Assembly: GCA_036874045.1 (NCBI GenBank)
Contig: CM072341.1
Location: 9,064,501 to 9,128,500 of the forward strand
DNA from: Cymodocea nodosa
Taxonomy: Eukaryota > Streptophyta > Magnoliopsida > Alismatales > Cymodoceaceae
Direction: 5' to 3'
DNA: 64,000 bases
The first letter of the stretch is position 1. Every line of letters begins with the position of its first letter. The notes under the pieces were generated by a model. The model was not told where the DNA came from. It did no database searches and saw only the letters and a program-made list of their open reading frames with translations. Shown here in pieces: positions 33,624 through 44,926 of this stretch. Position numbers and translations under genes: made by a program.

Positions 33624-34719
33624 CTCTACGTTCTCTTTTAAAGAAAGGTTAGCTACACCCCAAAGAATTCCGTTAAAGTTTAGTTCAGAAAATTTTTCAG
33701 TACTCCTCTGCGATGAAAATTCCTAGGTAGGTGTTCTTACTAATCGTTTAGTGCTTCCAGAACGGGTCCATGTACTCATAAATAAATATTAGAAGATTAA
33801 TTACATACCAGTCTAAAGCTTTCCATTCAATAAATATTTGTTGTTGTATGAAGTCGAATCAGTTACTTCTCCTTCCAATTCCTCCAACGCATTCTCCTTT
33901 CTTTTAAAAGTGCTGGTAACTCGTAAATAACATTCTGTTTTATATATATACTACACATCCATAAAGTGAATAAATCTCATTGCAAGAACTTGTCTTGCAA
34001 CGTGCATCGTGGTTCCTATTTTTATGGGTACGTGTACCACTGCTAATTTCAAATTTTGGTAACCGCTAAACCAATGAAGTTTCATTCGTGGTTAAAAGAA
34101 TAACCATTCTGCTTAATCCATAAACTAACCTCATTGAGTTACAGATAACTCAATGGAACATAGTCGGTTACTGTTGCTAACTCTACGGACTAACTTTGTT
34201 GAGTTATAGATAACTCAACGGAGTGATCTTATATTATATTACTGACCTTGTGGAGTTATGTTTAACTCAACGAACTTACTTCGTTGAGTTAACACTTAGC
34301 AACTTCTAAGTTTTACTCTCGAAAGTTCCTCTTTGCTTCTTTTTTTTTATTCATTCTGCTAACTAAAATAAAGTTAAATCTATGTCATTAATGCATCATT
34401 CTAATAAAAATTTGTTTAAATCTGAACATTATATAAAGATTTAACTTGCAGGTCATTTTATGTTATGCAGAATTTACATTTTACCTTGCAACATGTAGAA
34501 ATTTTTAAGCATTTATCCTGTCATTCAGCAAATTGTAAATCTATTAAACATTCATTCATAAAGTTCCACAAATTATATATAACATTCAATACATTCCATT
34601 CATTTCACATTCAAAACACGTATGAAAATTGCATCTGAAAAATTTATGTTCATTAATATGAATCAATTTACAGTACAAGTACATCATACAATTTTATACA
34701 AGTAGACGAACAATACAAG
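33624..34719 (-). other. Spacer between T32-like ORF and gag of E, with dyad hairpins
   Basis: No coding seen. Bases 34132-34155 form a perfect 10-bp inverted repeat (CATTGAGTTA, loop CAGA, TAACTCAATG). 34197-34222 repeats it with loop TAGA, and 34252-34295 has two more. CATCGTGG and AACCGCTA near 34005-34065 resemble a part of E's LTR. So a short LTR-like segment sits upstream of gag; no LTR termini or PBS are visible around it. Confidence 0.6.
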
Positions 34720-36956
34720 TTAATCTCTATTCTTGAGTTCATCTACTTCCTTCTAGAGTTTTTCTAATTGAAGTTCTAATTGATTAATTCTTTCTACAAC
34801 TCCTGTAATTCCTCTAGAAGGTATAGCTAGCTCTGCAGCTACAAAATTTTTGTATTCTTTCACTGAAATGGTTCTAGATCTGATCCTTTTTTATGCCCAT
34901 TTCGTGAAATCAATACAATCCACCATCAGCAGTGGGATCAAATCTCCATAAAATAATTTTTTCTTTACTGTTTTCAGCTTGGAGATAAAAACTATAGACC
35001 AATTTATTTGTATCCTTTTTACAACTGCAAACGTGGCCCATTTGACAAATTGACTTAATTCTATGTCATGGCCTTGTCATTGATAGACATTCTTAATCAA
35101 AATGTTGGCTACCATGTGTGCTTTACCATTTAAATGCTTCAATCTGTTTAATAAAGGCACACCAGGATTGATAACTAAACAATCTTTGATTTCCTGTTCT
35201 GTCCACTCAACTGCAGTTGTGTCTTCCAAAATTTTTAGTCCTTCATTCTTTAAACCAAAAATGTTATGGAGAAGCTCTAGTGTTATCTATACATCTGCTT
35301 CCTCCACATTGGAAATTAATCCTCCTTCACCTTCTCTCAAATTTGCATAAAAATAGGGCACTAAATTCTCATATACTACATGCCCTCTTTCTTGAGAAAT
35401 AAATTTCAGTAGACCTTCGAATTCAAATAAATCTTTGATTTCTTGCATTCCATCCCAATTTACTGGTCTACTGTAAATAATATCATAATCCCTAATTTCT
35501 TGGTATTTTGTATAAGCTTCCTAAATCCAAAAATGTACTTCATTCAAAATTGTTGTTTTAGTTGGGTCAGGAATGTGACTTTGTTATTCCAAAGGGGTTT
35601 GCTCTTGATATTCCTCTTCTATAGGCTGCATTTGAACATTCTCTATAGATTCCTGAATTTTTGCTTTTGCTTTTGTCTGTGGTGGTGAGCCGGTAGGACC
35701 CTCCACTCTATCTTGAATTCTTTCCATAAATTGCTGAAGAGTTTCTTACTCTTTAGTGGAATCTGTAAAGTTATTTTTGTCCAAATGGCTTCTTTCAGCC
35801 TCTTCATTTTCTGCTCTTTCTTCTTCTTCCTGACTACCAATCTGTTCTGCTACTGTTCTTTCTGATTCTGTAACAGATTGGGATGGAGTCACGGGCAATT
35901 CAGTTTCTGCCCTAATTTCTATTTCTTCTTGTTATATAGGCTGCAGACTAATTTCAGCCTGTTTTTCTTCTTCTCTTTGCTCCTGCTGTTGCAGCTCCTC
36001 CTACTCCTCCTCTGAATCGAATAGTAGGTTTATAAATATTTGCTCCACAGGCCTTGTGAAAATTGGTACTTCAGATTTAATTTCCTCATATTCAGGCACT
36101 TTTTCTTTTCCTTTCTTTTTTCTGATTAATTGTGCCTATTCTTCCTCTTCTTCTTCTGAAATTAAATCTACAAAAGTAGGCTCTGCAGGCTTTTGAGCCA
36201 CAGGTACTGGCTCTTCCTATTTAATTCTCTCTATAATTATTGGTCTCAGAGGACTAGCCTCAGCTTCTCTTGCAGCACTTGATTTAGCTGCTGCCTGATG
36301 TTGTCAACTTTTATTTTGTACTGGGCCCTTATCTTTTCTTCGACCCTTTTTTTCTTAATGGCATCATATAAAATATGTGCCTTAGCCGTAGCTATTTCTT
36401 GAGTATCACCTTGGTCTCTTGCTGTTTTGACCAAGCTAGTAAATTCTTTCTCTTCTTCTTTAGTTCTCGGTCAAACAAATGCTACTTGTGGCAATGGCTC
36501 TGTTGGCTGGACTAGAGGTCCTGACTGTTGTTCCTTAGGAACAGGTCTTTCAGTAGTCGGTTCTTCCTGTTCTTCAGTTGCCTCTTCTTCATTTTCTTTC
36601 CTTTATTGCTCCTAGATCGCCTATCTAGCTCGTCTACAGATTCGTTTTTTGAACCAGAGCCAGGACTTACGCTGGATTAATTCTAGGGCAACTTCATTAC
36701 TTGGCCTTATTTTTCTTTCCTTGCTTACGGCAATTTTTGTTGCAACCTTTATTCTTGTTTCCATTATTTGAGGTATTTGTATACCCAATTCTACTAAATC
36801 TCTTCTGAAATTGAAAAGTTTCAATTCTACCTTTTGTAGCTCTTTCTCTCTTGTCGTATTTCTGATCTTCTACCGCGTGTGCCATCCTTCTGATTCCTTC
36901 AGAAATTTTGATGTGTCAACAGCCTCTTCCCAGAACTCGGGTGTCATCTTCCTCAT
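34720..36956 (-). pseudogene. T32-like coiled-coil ORF of gypsy E
   Basis: About 740 codons with several stops. The N-terminus (from 36956) begins MRKMTPEFWEEAV. The middle is Glu/Gln/Lys-rich, with a clear coiled coil at 36246-36434. The C-terminal domain (35460-34780) has LFEFEGLLKFIS, FYANL, GLKNEGLKI, NGKAHMVANILIKNVY, RIQINWSIVF, KLFYGD and VKEYKNF, then a short coiled coil and TAA at 34720. The same blocks occur in order in copia D and partly C. I know this domain only as a putative plant transposon protein; its role is unknown. It is far from env proteins: no signal or membrane segment seen. Confidence 0.75.
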
Positions 36957-37562
36957 CGTGGAGTTACACAACAACATGGAATCACTCTGATTTTTACTGT
37001 TCTAGATTCTAAATGATTTGTCGGATAATGCCCCTAAAACCCTAGGTTTTAGTTTAAATAAGCCCTAAGCTTAGGTGAGTAATCGGGTCATTTCCCAAAC
37101 CAACTATTACTATCTTATCCGCGATCTTAGCTACAGTACTCCGTTGAGTTACAGTTAACTCAACGGAATAAGCTCGTTGACTAACTCAAGACTCAACGGA
37201 GTAAGCTCGTTGAGTTAAGCGTAACTCAACAAACTACCCGTACAAACAGATATAATAATAAAATACTACAGATAATAGTTTTTCTATTTTTTACCGGTTT
37301 AACCGATACGATGTTTCGGTCAGACCTAATAATATATATATATATATATATATTTTTTTTTTTCGATTGAACCGATATTATGTTTCGGTAAAACCAACAT
37401 TTTTTCTGAAAATTAATATACATATTTTTTATGTTTCGGTCATACTGATGGATCTAGTCGGTTGAACTGCAACGATTTTTATATTTTATATATATTTTTT
37501 TAATTTAATATATATATATTTTTTATATTTTTTTATATATAAACATAAAAACTGATTTCTTA
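36957..37562. promoter_or_regulatory. Dyad array and AT-rich spacer between integrase and T32-like ORF of E
   Basis: 37141-37166 is a perfect inverted repeat with 11-bp arms CCGTTGAGTTA and TAACTCAACGG around CAGT. Three more half-sites follow to 37232. Farther on, ATGTTTCGGT and ACCGATA(C/T) repeats occur at 37300-37450 with a (TA)n plus poly-T tract at 37329-37363 and very AT-rich sequence to 37550. It is upstream of the T32-like ORF by 180 bases. Confidence 0.5.
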
Positions 37563-38240
37563 CTAAGTAAAGCTCGAGTAGTCCTCTGCTCTGACTTCTT
37601 CTATAATTCCAAAGGAGCTTTTTGGTGTTTTCAGAATAGGTCTAAGTCTTTGTCCATTTACTTTAAATATATTCTGATTTTTAGGATTTTCAATTTCAAT
37701 AGCTCCATAAGGATAAATATTTCAAACTATGTAAGGTCCTACCCATCTAGATCTTAATTTTCCTAGATATACTTCTTGTCCTATTTCAAAGCTTTTTGGA
37801 ATAATTCTTCTATCATGCTAGAATTTAATTTTCTCTTTTTCTCTTACAATCTTAAAATAAGCTTCATTTCTAAATTCTTCTAATTCAATTAATTACATTT
37901 TTCTATTTTCAACAGCTTGATTTAAATTAGTGTTCAGAGTTTTTAATGCCCAATAAGCTTTATGTTCTATTTCAGCAGGTAAATGACAACTTTTTCCATA
38001 TACTAGCCTAAAAGGTGACATACCTAAGCTCTTTTTATAAGCAGTTCTATAAGCCCAAAGTGCATCTATCAATCTATTAGCCCAATCTATTCTAGTAGGA
38101 TTTACTACTTTTTCTAAGATTACTTTAATTTGTTTGTTTGCACTTTCTACTTGTCCACTTGTTTGCGAATGATATGATGTTGCAATTTTGTGGTTTACTC
38201 CATATTTCTTCATTAAGGCTTCAAAACTTCTATTACAGAA
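37563..38240 (-). pseudogene. Integrase of E, core partly deleted
   Basis: The C-terminal two thirds of a gypsy integrase, ending at TAG 37563. [29 protein letters not shown] (catalytic Glu) and [20 protein letters not shown] are clear. Relative to F, about 80 codons are missing between VEVEI and [14 protein letters not shown] at about 38245, taking both catalytic Asp residues. Enzyme dead. Confidence 0.88.
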
Positions 38241-39073
38241 ATGATTTCAACCTCAACAATAGGATTATGAGGCATCATATTCCTCTTTGATAATCTTCCT
38301 ATTTGTTGACATCTTAAACAACTTAAGTAATATTTATGAGCATCTTTGAATAGTGTTGGCCAATAAAACCCACATTGCAAAATTTTTGCAGCAGTTTTCC
38401 CTAAACCAAAATGCCCTCCATAAGCTTGGTCATGACAGAAAGACAATATGCTCGAATATTTAGTTTCTAGAACACATCTCCTTAAAACCAGATCAGGACA
38501 TTTCTTAAATAAGTATGGGTCTTCCCAATAGTAATATTTTACTCTTGAGAAAAACAATTTCTTATCCTGTCTATTCCAATCCTTAGGTGTTAGACTAGTA
38601 ACTAAGTAATTAACTATGTCTGCATACCAAGGTATTGTGTTGATGGTCATTAATTGTTCATCAGGAAAATTATCCTTAATTTCAATATTTGATTTTTCTA
38701 TTTGTAATCTTGATAAATGATCTGCTATTACATTCTCACAACCTTTTTTATCTTTAATTTCTAAATCAAATTCTTGTAATAATAATATCCATCGGATCAA
38801 TCTAGGCTTAGTCTCTTTTTTCTTTATTAGATGTTTTAGAGCTGAATGATCCATGTATACTATTACTTTAGCTCCAATCAGATATGATCTAAACTTTTCT
38901 AAGGCAAACACAATAGCTAATAATTCTTTTTCAATAGTTGTGTAATTAACTTGAGCATCATTTAAGGTTTTGCTTGCATAATGAATCACTCTAGGAGATT
39001 TTTCTATCTTCTATCCTAACACTACTCCTACAGCAAAATTAGAAGCATCGCACATTAATTCAAATGGATGGCT
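38241..39073 (-). pseudogene. RNase H and H2C2 finger of E
   Basis: Open from 38989. [31 protein letters not shown] and ADHLSRLQ mark RNase H, with the usual HTDH changed to [19 protein letters not shown] and CLRCQQIGR give the H2C2 finger before integrase. Upstream, MCDASNFAVGVVL is broken by stops around 38990-39073. Confidence 0.9.
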
Positions 39074-40300
39074 CTAATCAGGTGCTTGAATTATAGCAGT
39101 TGAAATTAAGTTAGTCTTAAGTCTGAAAAATGCTTCCTTGCAATTTTTATCAAAGTTAAATGGAACATCTTTTAATAGATTAGTTAAAGGTCTAGCTATC
39201 TTGCTAAAGTCTTTAATAAATCTTCTATAAAAACCATCATGTCCTAAAAATGATCTAATATCTTTTACTGATTTAGGTTCTGGTAGATTAGAAATTTCTT
39301 CTATTTTAGCTTTATCTACTTCCAACCCTTTCTTAGAAACAACATGCCCTAAGACTATTCCTTATTTAACCATGAAGTGACATTTTTCCCAATTTAAAAC
39401 CAGATTTTTTTCCACATAACGTTTTAATATTAAGTTTAAATTTTTTAAACAGACTTCGTATGAATTGCCATATACAGTAAAATCATCTATAAATATTTCT
39501 AAAAATTCTTCAGTCATTCCATTAAATATGCCCTACATACACCTTTGAAAGGTAGCTGGTGCATTGCATAATCCGAATGGCATTCTATTAAAAGCATAAG
39601 TTCCATTAGGATAGGTGAAAGTTGTTTTCTCTTGATCCTCTAATGCTATTGGAATTTGATTATACCCTGAATACCTGTCTAGGAAACAAAAATATTCTTG
39701 CCCTGCTAATCTTTCCAACATTTGATCTATAAAAGGTAAGGGAAAATGATCTTTCCTAGTCACAGCATTCAGCTTTCTATAGTCTATTCATACTCTCCAG
39801 CCTGATTGAATTCTAGTAGGTATCAAGTCTTGACTTTCATTCCTAATAACTATTAATCCTGATTTCTTGGGAACTACATGGATTGGACTAACCCACGAGC
39901 TATTAGAAATCGGATAAATTATGTCATTATCTAACCATTTCACTATTTTCTTCCTGACTACTTCTTTAAGGTTTGGATTTAATCTCCTCTCAGGAATTCT
40001 AACAGGTTTAGCATTCTCTTCTAAATATATGTGGTGACAGCATAAAGTTGAACTTAACCCTTTTATATCAGTCATAGTCCATCCTATTGCTTCTTTATAA
40101 CTTTTTACTACATCTTTTAATTTAGCTATTTGATCCTCTTTTAAATTTGAAGCAATAATGATTGGACAGGTTCGTTTATCTTCTAGAAATATATAGGTTA
40201 ATTCAGGAGGTAAAGGTTTTAATTCTAAATGTTGCCCATCAGAAGCTAGAGCTCTTAATTGAGCATCATCATTTTCTAAATTAATTTCTTTTAGATCTCC
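39074..40300 (-). pseudogene. Reverse transcriptase of E
   Basis: Blocks in order: RRLNPNLKEVVRKKIVKWLD, SSWVSPIHVVPKKSGL (39788-40075), FPLPFIDQMLERLAGQEYF, MPFGLCNAPATFQRCM (39533-39763), IDDF catalytic block, NWEKCHFMVK, and GFYRRFIKDFSKIARPL (39074-39325). Stops include a TGA for Cys near 39787 and TAA or TAG elsewhere. Closest in the window to G and then F; Athila type. Confidence 0.9.
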
Positions 40301-41043
40301 TTCTATATTTATGCTTTACTTTCCTCTAAAGTTTCAGAATTGATTTGCCTATTTAATTCTTCTTGAATCACATCATCTAACATATCTCCTTCATCCTCTA
40401 AAAAGTCTATGGTATGTAAGGACATTTCTAACTCCTCAAATCTTTCTGGTTTGAAAATATTTAATTGAGTATCTTCATTACCATATGCTAACTTCATTAC
40501 TCTAGTTTTACAATTTATAACAGCCCCTAATGCTGCTAAAAATGGACTTCCCAAAATTAAAGATGTATCACTATTTTTATGCTTAATTTGTTGGGAATCC
40601 AAAATTACAATATCAATAGGATATATAAAGTTTTTGATTTTAATTAAGACATCCTCTATTTTTCCTCTAGGGTATCTTATACTTCTATCAGCTAATTGAA
40701 TAACCGTACTAGTAGGAGTTAAGCCTTCTAATCCTAAGGATGCAAATATATCACTTGGCATAACATTTATACCTGCACCTAGGTCTATTAAGGTTCTTTC
40801 TAGAATGGTATTTCCTATGGTGCATGATATAACAGGGATTCCAGGATCAGATAACTTTTTAAGAATTTGTGGCAGAAATAGGGAACTACTTTGCTCAGCT
40901 AAAAATACCTTTCTAAGAACTTTTCGCTCTCTTTTCTTAGTACACCAATCCTCCAAAAATTTAGCACAAGGTGGCATTTTCTGCAATAGATCTAACAAAG
41001 GAATGTTAACTTGTACTTTTTCAAAAATTTCTCTAATTTTTTC
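40301..41043 (-). pseudogene. Protease region of E
   Basis: Open 40309-40998. LLDLLQKMPPCAKFLEDW, then the retropepsin active site LIDLGAGINVMPSDIFASLG and the flap-like ADRSIRYPRGKIEDV. LILGSPFLAALGAVINC follows, typical of Athila protease. The Asp is present. It is preceded by a stop at about 41044. Confidence 0.9.
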
Positions 41044-41972
41044 TTATTTTTTAGGTATTGTTTGTTGTAATCTTTCAAGATAGGGTGCTAAAGATTGTGA
41101 TTTAAAAGATTCTTTTTCTTTCCTTTGATTTGTTTGATCGTTTTTAGCTTCATTAGCAGATTCAGATTGTTCTTCAGTGATTTCTAGATTTTCAGCTATT
41201 ACATTTTCGTTATCATTTTGATTTTTACTCTTATCCAGCTTCATATTATTTTCATTTTGAATTCTTGGTGGTATATCAATTCTAGATCTTAATGTTATAC
41301 ATACATCTTCTAGATTTTCGTTACTCTCATGATGTTTTTGTATATCATTTTCGTGATTATGATCTTTAATTGTTTTTAGTTTTAAAGTGCATTCTTTAAA
41401 TTCTCTTGCATTAATATTTTCTGTTTGCTGTATATTTTGTAAATTATGCAGGTTTATAACATTATAATTTTCATTGTCCTGTTGCATAACTTGTATTTTC
41501 ATTGTATATTCGTCTAATACTTTTAATTTTCTTTCTAGATCATCTAATCTCATTACATTCAATTTTTGATCAATTTTCATTATGGTTTTTTAAGTTTCGT
41601 AAATTATATCCTTTTTAGGTTCTGAATATGCTTCCTTATAGTTTAATTGGTTGACTTCTTATTGTTGACACATAAAGTATTCTAGTTTGTCAAGGTTTTG
41701 CTCTATACTACGCTCCAGTCTATCATACCTATCCCAAACTTTAGTGTCTCTCAACATATTACACATTCTATACTGACCATTAGTTGGGTAAACTATAGGA
41801 TTCTCATACTCAGCTCTATTATACTAGGATAATTCATTTGTTGTTCATGGGATCTAACCATCTATAAACGTCTCAGTTTCAAATAGTTAGAATTGTCGTG
41901 TCCTTCAGAATTGCAGAATTCACATATGCTAATTACAGGTTTCAGAAATCTTTGAGCATAAGTATATGCCAT
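41044..41972 (-). pseudogene. Pol N-terminus of E with zinc knuckle just after the PBS
   Basis: The matching start to F is the ATG at 41972 (MAYTYAQRF), 102 bases from the PBS. It is followed by CEFCNSEGHDNSN with Tyr where the last Cys of the CX2CX4HX4C knuckle should be, a TGT to TAT change. Stops follow near 41860, then a charged linker (41044-41580, Asn/Glu/Lys-rich, coiled-coil-like). As in F there is no capsid before the knuckle. Confidence 0.8.
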
Positions 41973-42073
41973 ATTCTCAATTACAAAAGAAAACACACAA
42001 ATCTGGCTATTAAAACGAAACAGCTCTAATAGTTGCTTATATCTATTCAATTCAATTCAATTTCAATTTCAAT

Positions 42074-42091
42074 TCCCCAACAACGACGCCA
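42074..42091 (-). other. Primer-binding site of E
   Basis: Minus strand TGGCGTCGTTGTTGGGGA differs from the canonical TGGCGCCGTTGCCGGGGA by three C-to-T changes, as expected from decay of methylated cytosines. Seven bases from the LTR. Confidence 0.88.
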
Positions 42092-42098
42092 TAAAACT

Positions 42099-44043
42099 TG
42101 TTTGGATTTTCCCAGCACAACACTAGAAAAACTTTGATTTGTTACTTCTGTTTTTACTTAGTTAATTTAGCTTTATGCTTATCTTTTTTCTTTTAGAAGT
42201 AAACAAACAACCTTTAATACAATTTAGATATTAGTTCCAATTTGTACTTTAATTGCAAGTGCACAATGTCTATTGTATCAGTGTGCAAGTACAGGTCGAT
42301 CCCATAGGGAATTGCTTAAGAACTGAGAACTACCCGTTTTTAAAAATCAAATTTGTATCTTCAATAAGCCCTCCATTGAATTACAATTAATTAAACAAAC
42401 AAAGTTCGTTGAGTTATGGCTAACTCAACGGACTAACCTCGTGGACTTAAGTTAACTCCACGAGCCTATCTTTTCTTTTAAATACTGCTACTTACAAAGG
42501 AATTCGGCCAACCATTGGGCGATTCCACAAATTGTAAATAACATCAATTAAGCTCTTTAATGTTAGTGAACACTGGATTTATCATTAAACATACTAACAT
42601 TCAGATAATTCAAATAGTAACCACTACTTGCAACGTGATTACACCATTGAAAATTAAACCACTTACAATTCTGTCTTCTCTCCCTATAGAATCATGAGTC
42701 CAGAATTGCAAGATGATCTCCTCTTTAGCATACAGGCATCAACTCGAAGCTAAGGCTAAAAGCTTTACGATCTCTTGAAATATGAGTCGGCACTTGGTGA
42801 AAATGGCTTCCCTTCCCGCGACACGATCACTCCTCACAATGGTTGTCAAGCACTGTGTTTGGCTTGAAATCGACTCGACATCAAGAAAGTATTCTCACAG
42901 ACCTTCGATGGTTAGTGATTGTGGTGGTGGTAACAATGGTTGGTGTGGTACTTTGGAGAATTGCTGATACTGTTTGCAAAAAGCTCGGTGCTCCTCCTCT
43001 GTATACACTGGCCGTCCATCGATCACACATTTTTCTTCTTTTCTTTTATATTTCTTCAGTAGTAACTACTTCTGCTTGAAAGGTCGGTTGGATTTCCTTC
43101 ATTCATATCAACAGTGATGTTTTCTTCTCCCTACGCGATACGTGCAATCGTGGTTTTTCTTCCAACTGTCTTGTTTCTACAACTACTACAGTGGCATATT
43201 AGAAAATAAATAGTCTGTGGAGTTACAGATAACTCAACGGACTTTCTTCGTTGATTTAACTATAAAACACATGCATAAATTTAACTATCCGATGCTCAGG
43301 TGCATTTCGGATAGTTACAAACTTAACTATCCGATGCTCTAATGCATTTCGGATAGTTACAAATAACTCACCGATATATAACTTAAGTAAATCTACCAGA
43401 TCTCGACACGTGTCAGCAGTAGTTTAATAATAAAATAAACATTTCAGAGAGTTACAGGGCTAACTATTCGATGCTTAGATGCATTTCGGATAGTTGAGAT
43501 AACTCATCGAAAATCCACTTAAGTCACTTTCCCAGAACATGACGCGTGTCCATAGCTATTTTATAAATAAAAAGATATTTCGGAGAGTAAGACATATAAC
43601 TATCCGATGCCCAACTGCAATTTTGGATAGTTAGAGATAACTCACTGAAAGTTCACTTAAGTCATGCATTATGGTTTTGACATGTGTAATTAGGAAATAA
43701 TAAAATATTCTTTCAAAACATAACTATTTGGCAATAAAAACATAACCATCCGACATGTTGAGTCTGTTAAACATAACTATCTGAAATATATTCGGTATGT
43801 TAAACATAACTATCTGAAATATTAGAAAATTTAGATACTTAGGAATTTCACAGCCTGCAACTTACCAACAATTCAGAAATATACTAAATTAACATTAATT
43901 CCCCAAAATTAAGTAGATTCTTTAATTAAAGCATATAATAGTGCAATTATAACATAATGGCTTAATTCTCATATGATAAGCTAAATATTATGCAATTAAC
44001 CATCATTTAACCGTTAATAATATGCACTTTTTCATTCTAAACA
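42099..44043 (-). repeat. 5' LTR of E (1945 bp)
   Basis: Starts TGTTTGGATTTTCCCAGCAC and ends TTCATTCTAAACA, followed by CATAT. It lacks about 250 bases after 42620 that the 3' LTR keeps. It carries the same U3 dyads (for example CGTTGAGTTA, TGGC, TAACTCAACG at 42406-42429) but with more mutated half-sites and fewer intact CACGTG than the 3' copy. E is clearly older than F. Confidence 0.93.
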
Positions 44044-44879
44044 CATATGATTTTGTCTTTCGTGAATGACTTCTTCTCCATATCTCTAGATGTCTTTGTT
44101 GACCTAAAGTTCCTACGTTTCTTCAACAGATTTCTAAATTTTCTGGTCAACAACAGTAAACCATCGTCAGAATCACTAGTGACTTCTGAGACTTTATCAG
44201 CCTCAAAAGTTAGATTCCTTCTAGGATTTTTCCCTTTTGGATCTAAATATTGTACTTCATAGGTTGTCAGATTTCCTATGAGATCATCGAGAGTATATAT
44301 ATTTAAATCTTTGGACTCTTCAATAGATGTTGTCTTTTGAGCCCAAATTTTAGTTAAAGATCTAAGGATCTTTCTTACCAAGTATTTTTCCTTGAATTTC
44401 TTGCCTAAAGATTTTAATAAATTTACAATCTCAAGAAAACGGGAATACATATCAAAGATACATTCATTTTCGTGCATTTTAAAAAGCTCATATTTATGTA
44501 CTAAAATATTAATCTTAGATTCCTTGACTTGGTTAGTACCTTCGTTGGCAACTTCTAATGCATGCCATATCTCATATGCAGTTTGATATGTAGAAACTTT
44601 ATTAAATTGATCATGAGATAAAGCACAAAACAAGATATTTAAACCTTTAGCATTTAGTGTCATTCGCTCCTTTTCATCAAAAGTACAAGTATCATATGGA
44701 GTCGTAACTAACACTATGGGATTGCTAATTATATGCCATAGTTTGAAATCAATTGACTGAAAGAATACTTTCATCCTATATTTCCAATAGCCATAATTGC
44801 TACATTCGAACATAGGAGGACGATTAGTGGTCTGTCCTTCAGTCATAACTAAGATTTCTGTATTATCCATTTTAAACAT
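44044..44879 (-). CDS. Gag of C, truncated by insertion of E
   Basis: About 278 codons without a stop from MFKMDNTEIL. UBN2-type gag domain: YGYWKYRMKVFFQSIDFKLW, AKGLNILFCALSHDQF, ALEVANEGTNQVKESKIN, VHKYELFKMHENE, LVRKILRSL. It ends FTKDKIIC at the CATAT duplication; the next residues (Y-K-C-N-K-P-G-H) are at 17931. Before E inserted, gag and the linker at 16929-17936 would have been one frame. It is strikingly intact next to C's ruined pol. Confidence 0.92.
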
Positions 44880-44926
44880 ATGATCCTAAATAGAGAAATG
44901 AAAGCTCTTCAGATGCTTCGATACAA

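Larger units (their letters stand above)
17937..44043 (-). mobile_element. Giant gypsy element E (Athila-like), inserted in gag of C, interrupted by F
   Basis: A Ty3/gypsy element of about 16.9 kb without F. Ends are TG (17937) and CA (44043), flanked by CATAT on both sides. 5' LTR 42099-44043, PBS 42074-42091, 3' LTR 17937-19077 plus 28303-29354. Sense order is zinc knuckle, protease, RT, RNase H, integrase, T32-like ORF, gag capsid ORF, F-box gene, 3' spacer, PPT. Athila affinity rests on the PBS, the DLGAG protease motif and RT blocks such as MPFGLCNAPATFQRCM. All ORFs are degenerate and integrase has a core deletion. Confidence 0.88.
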
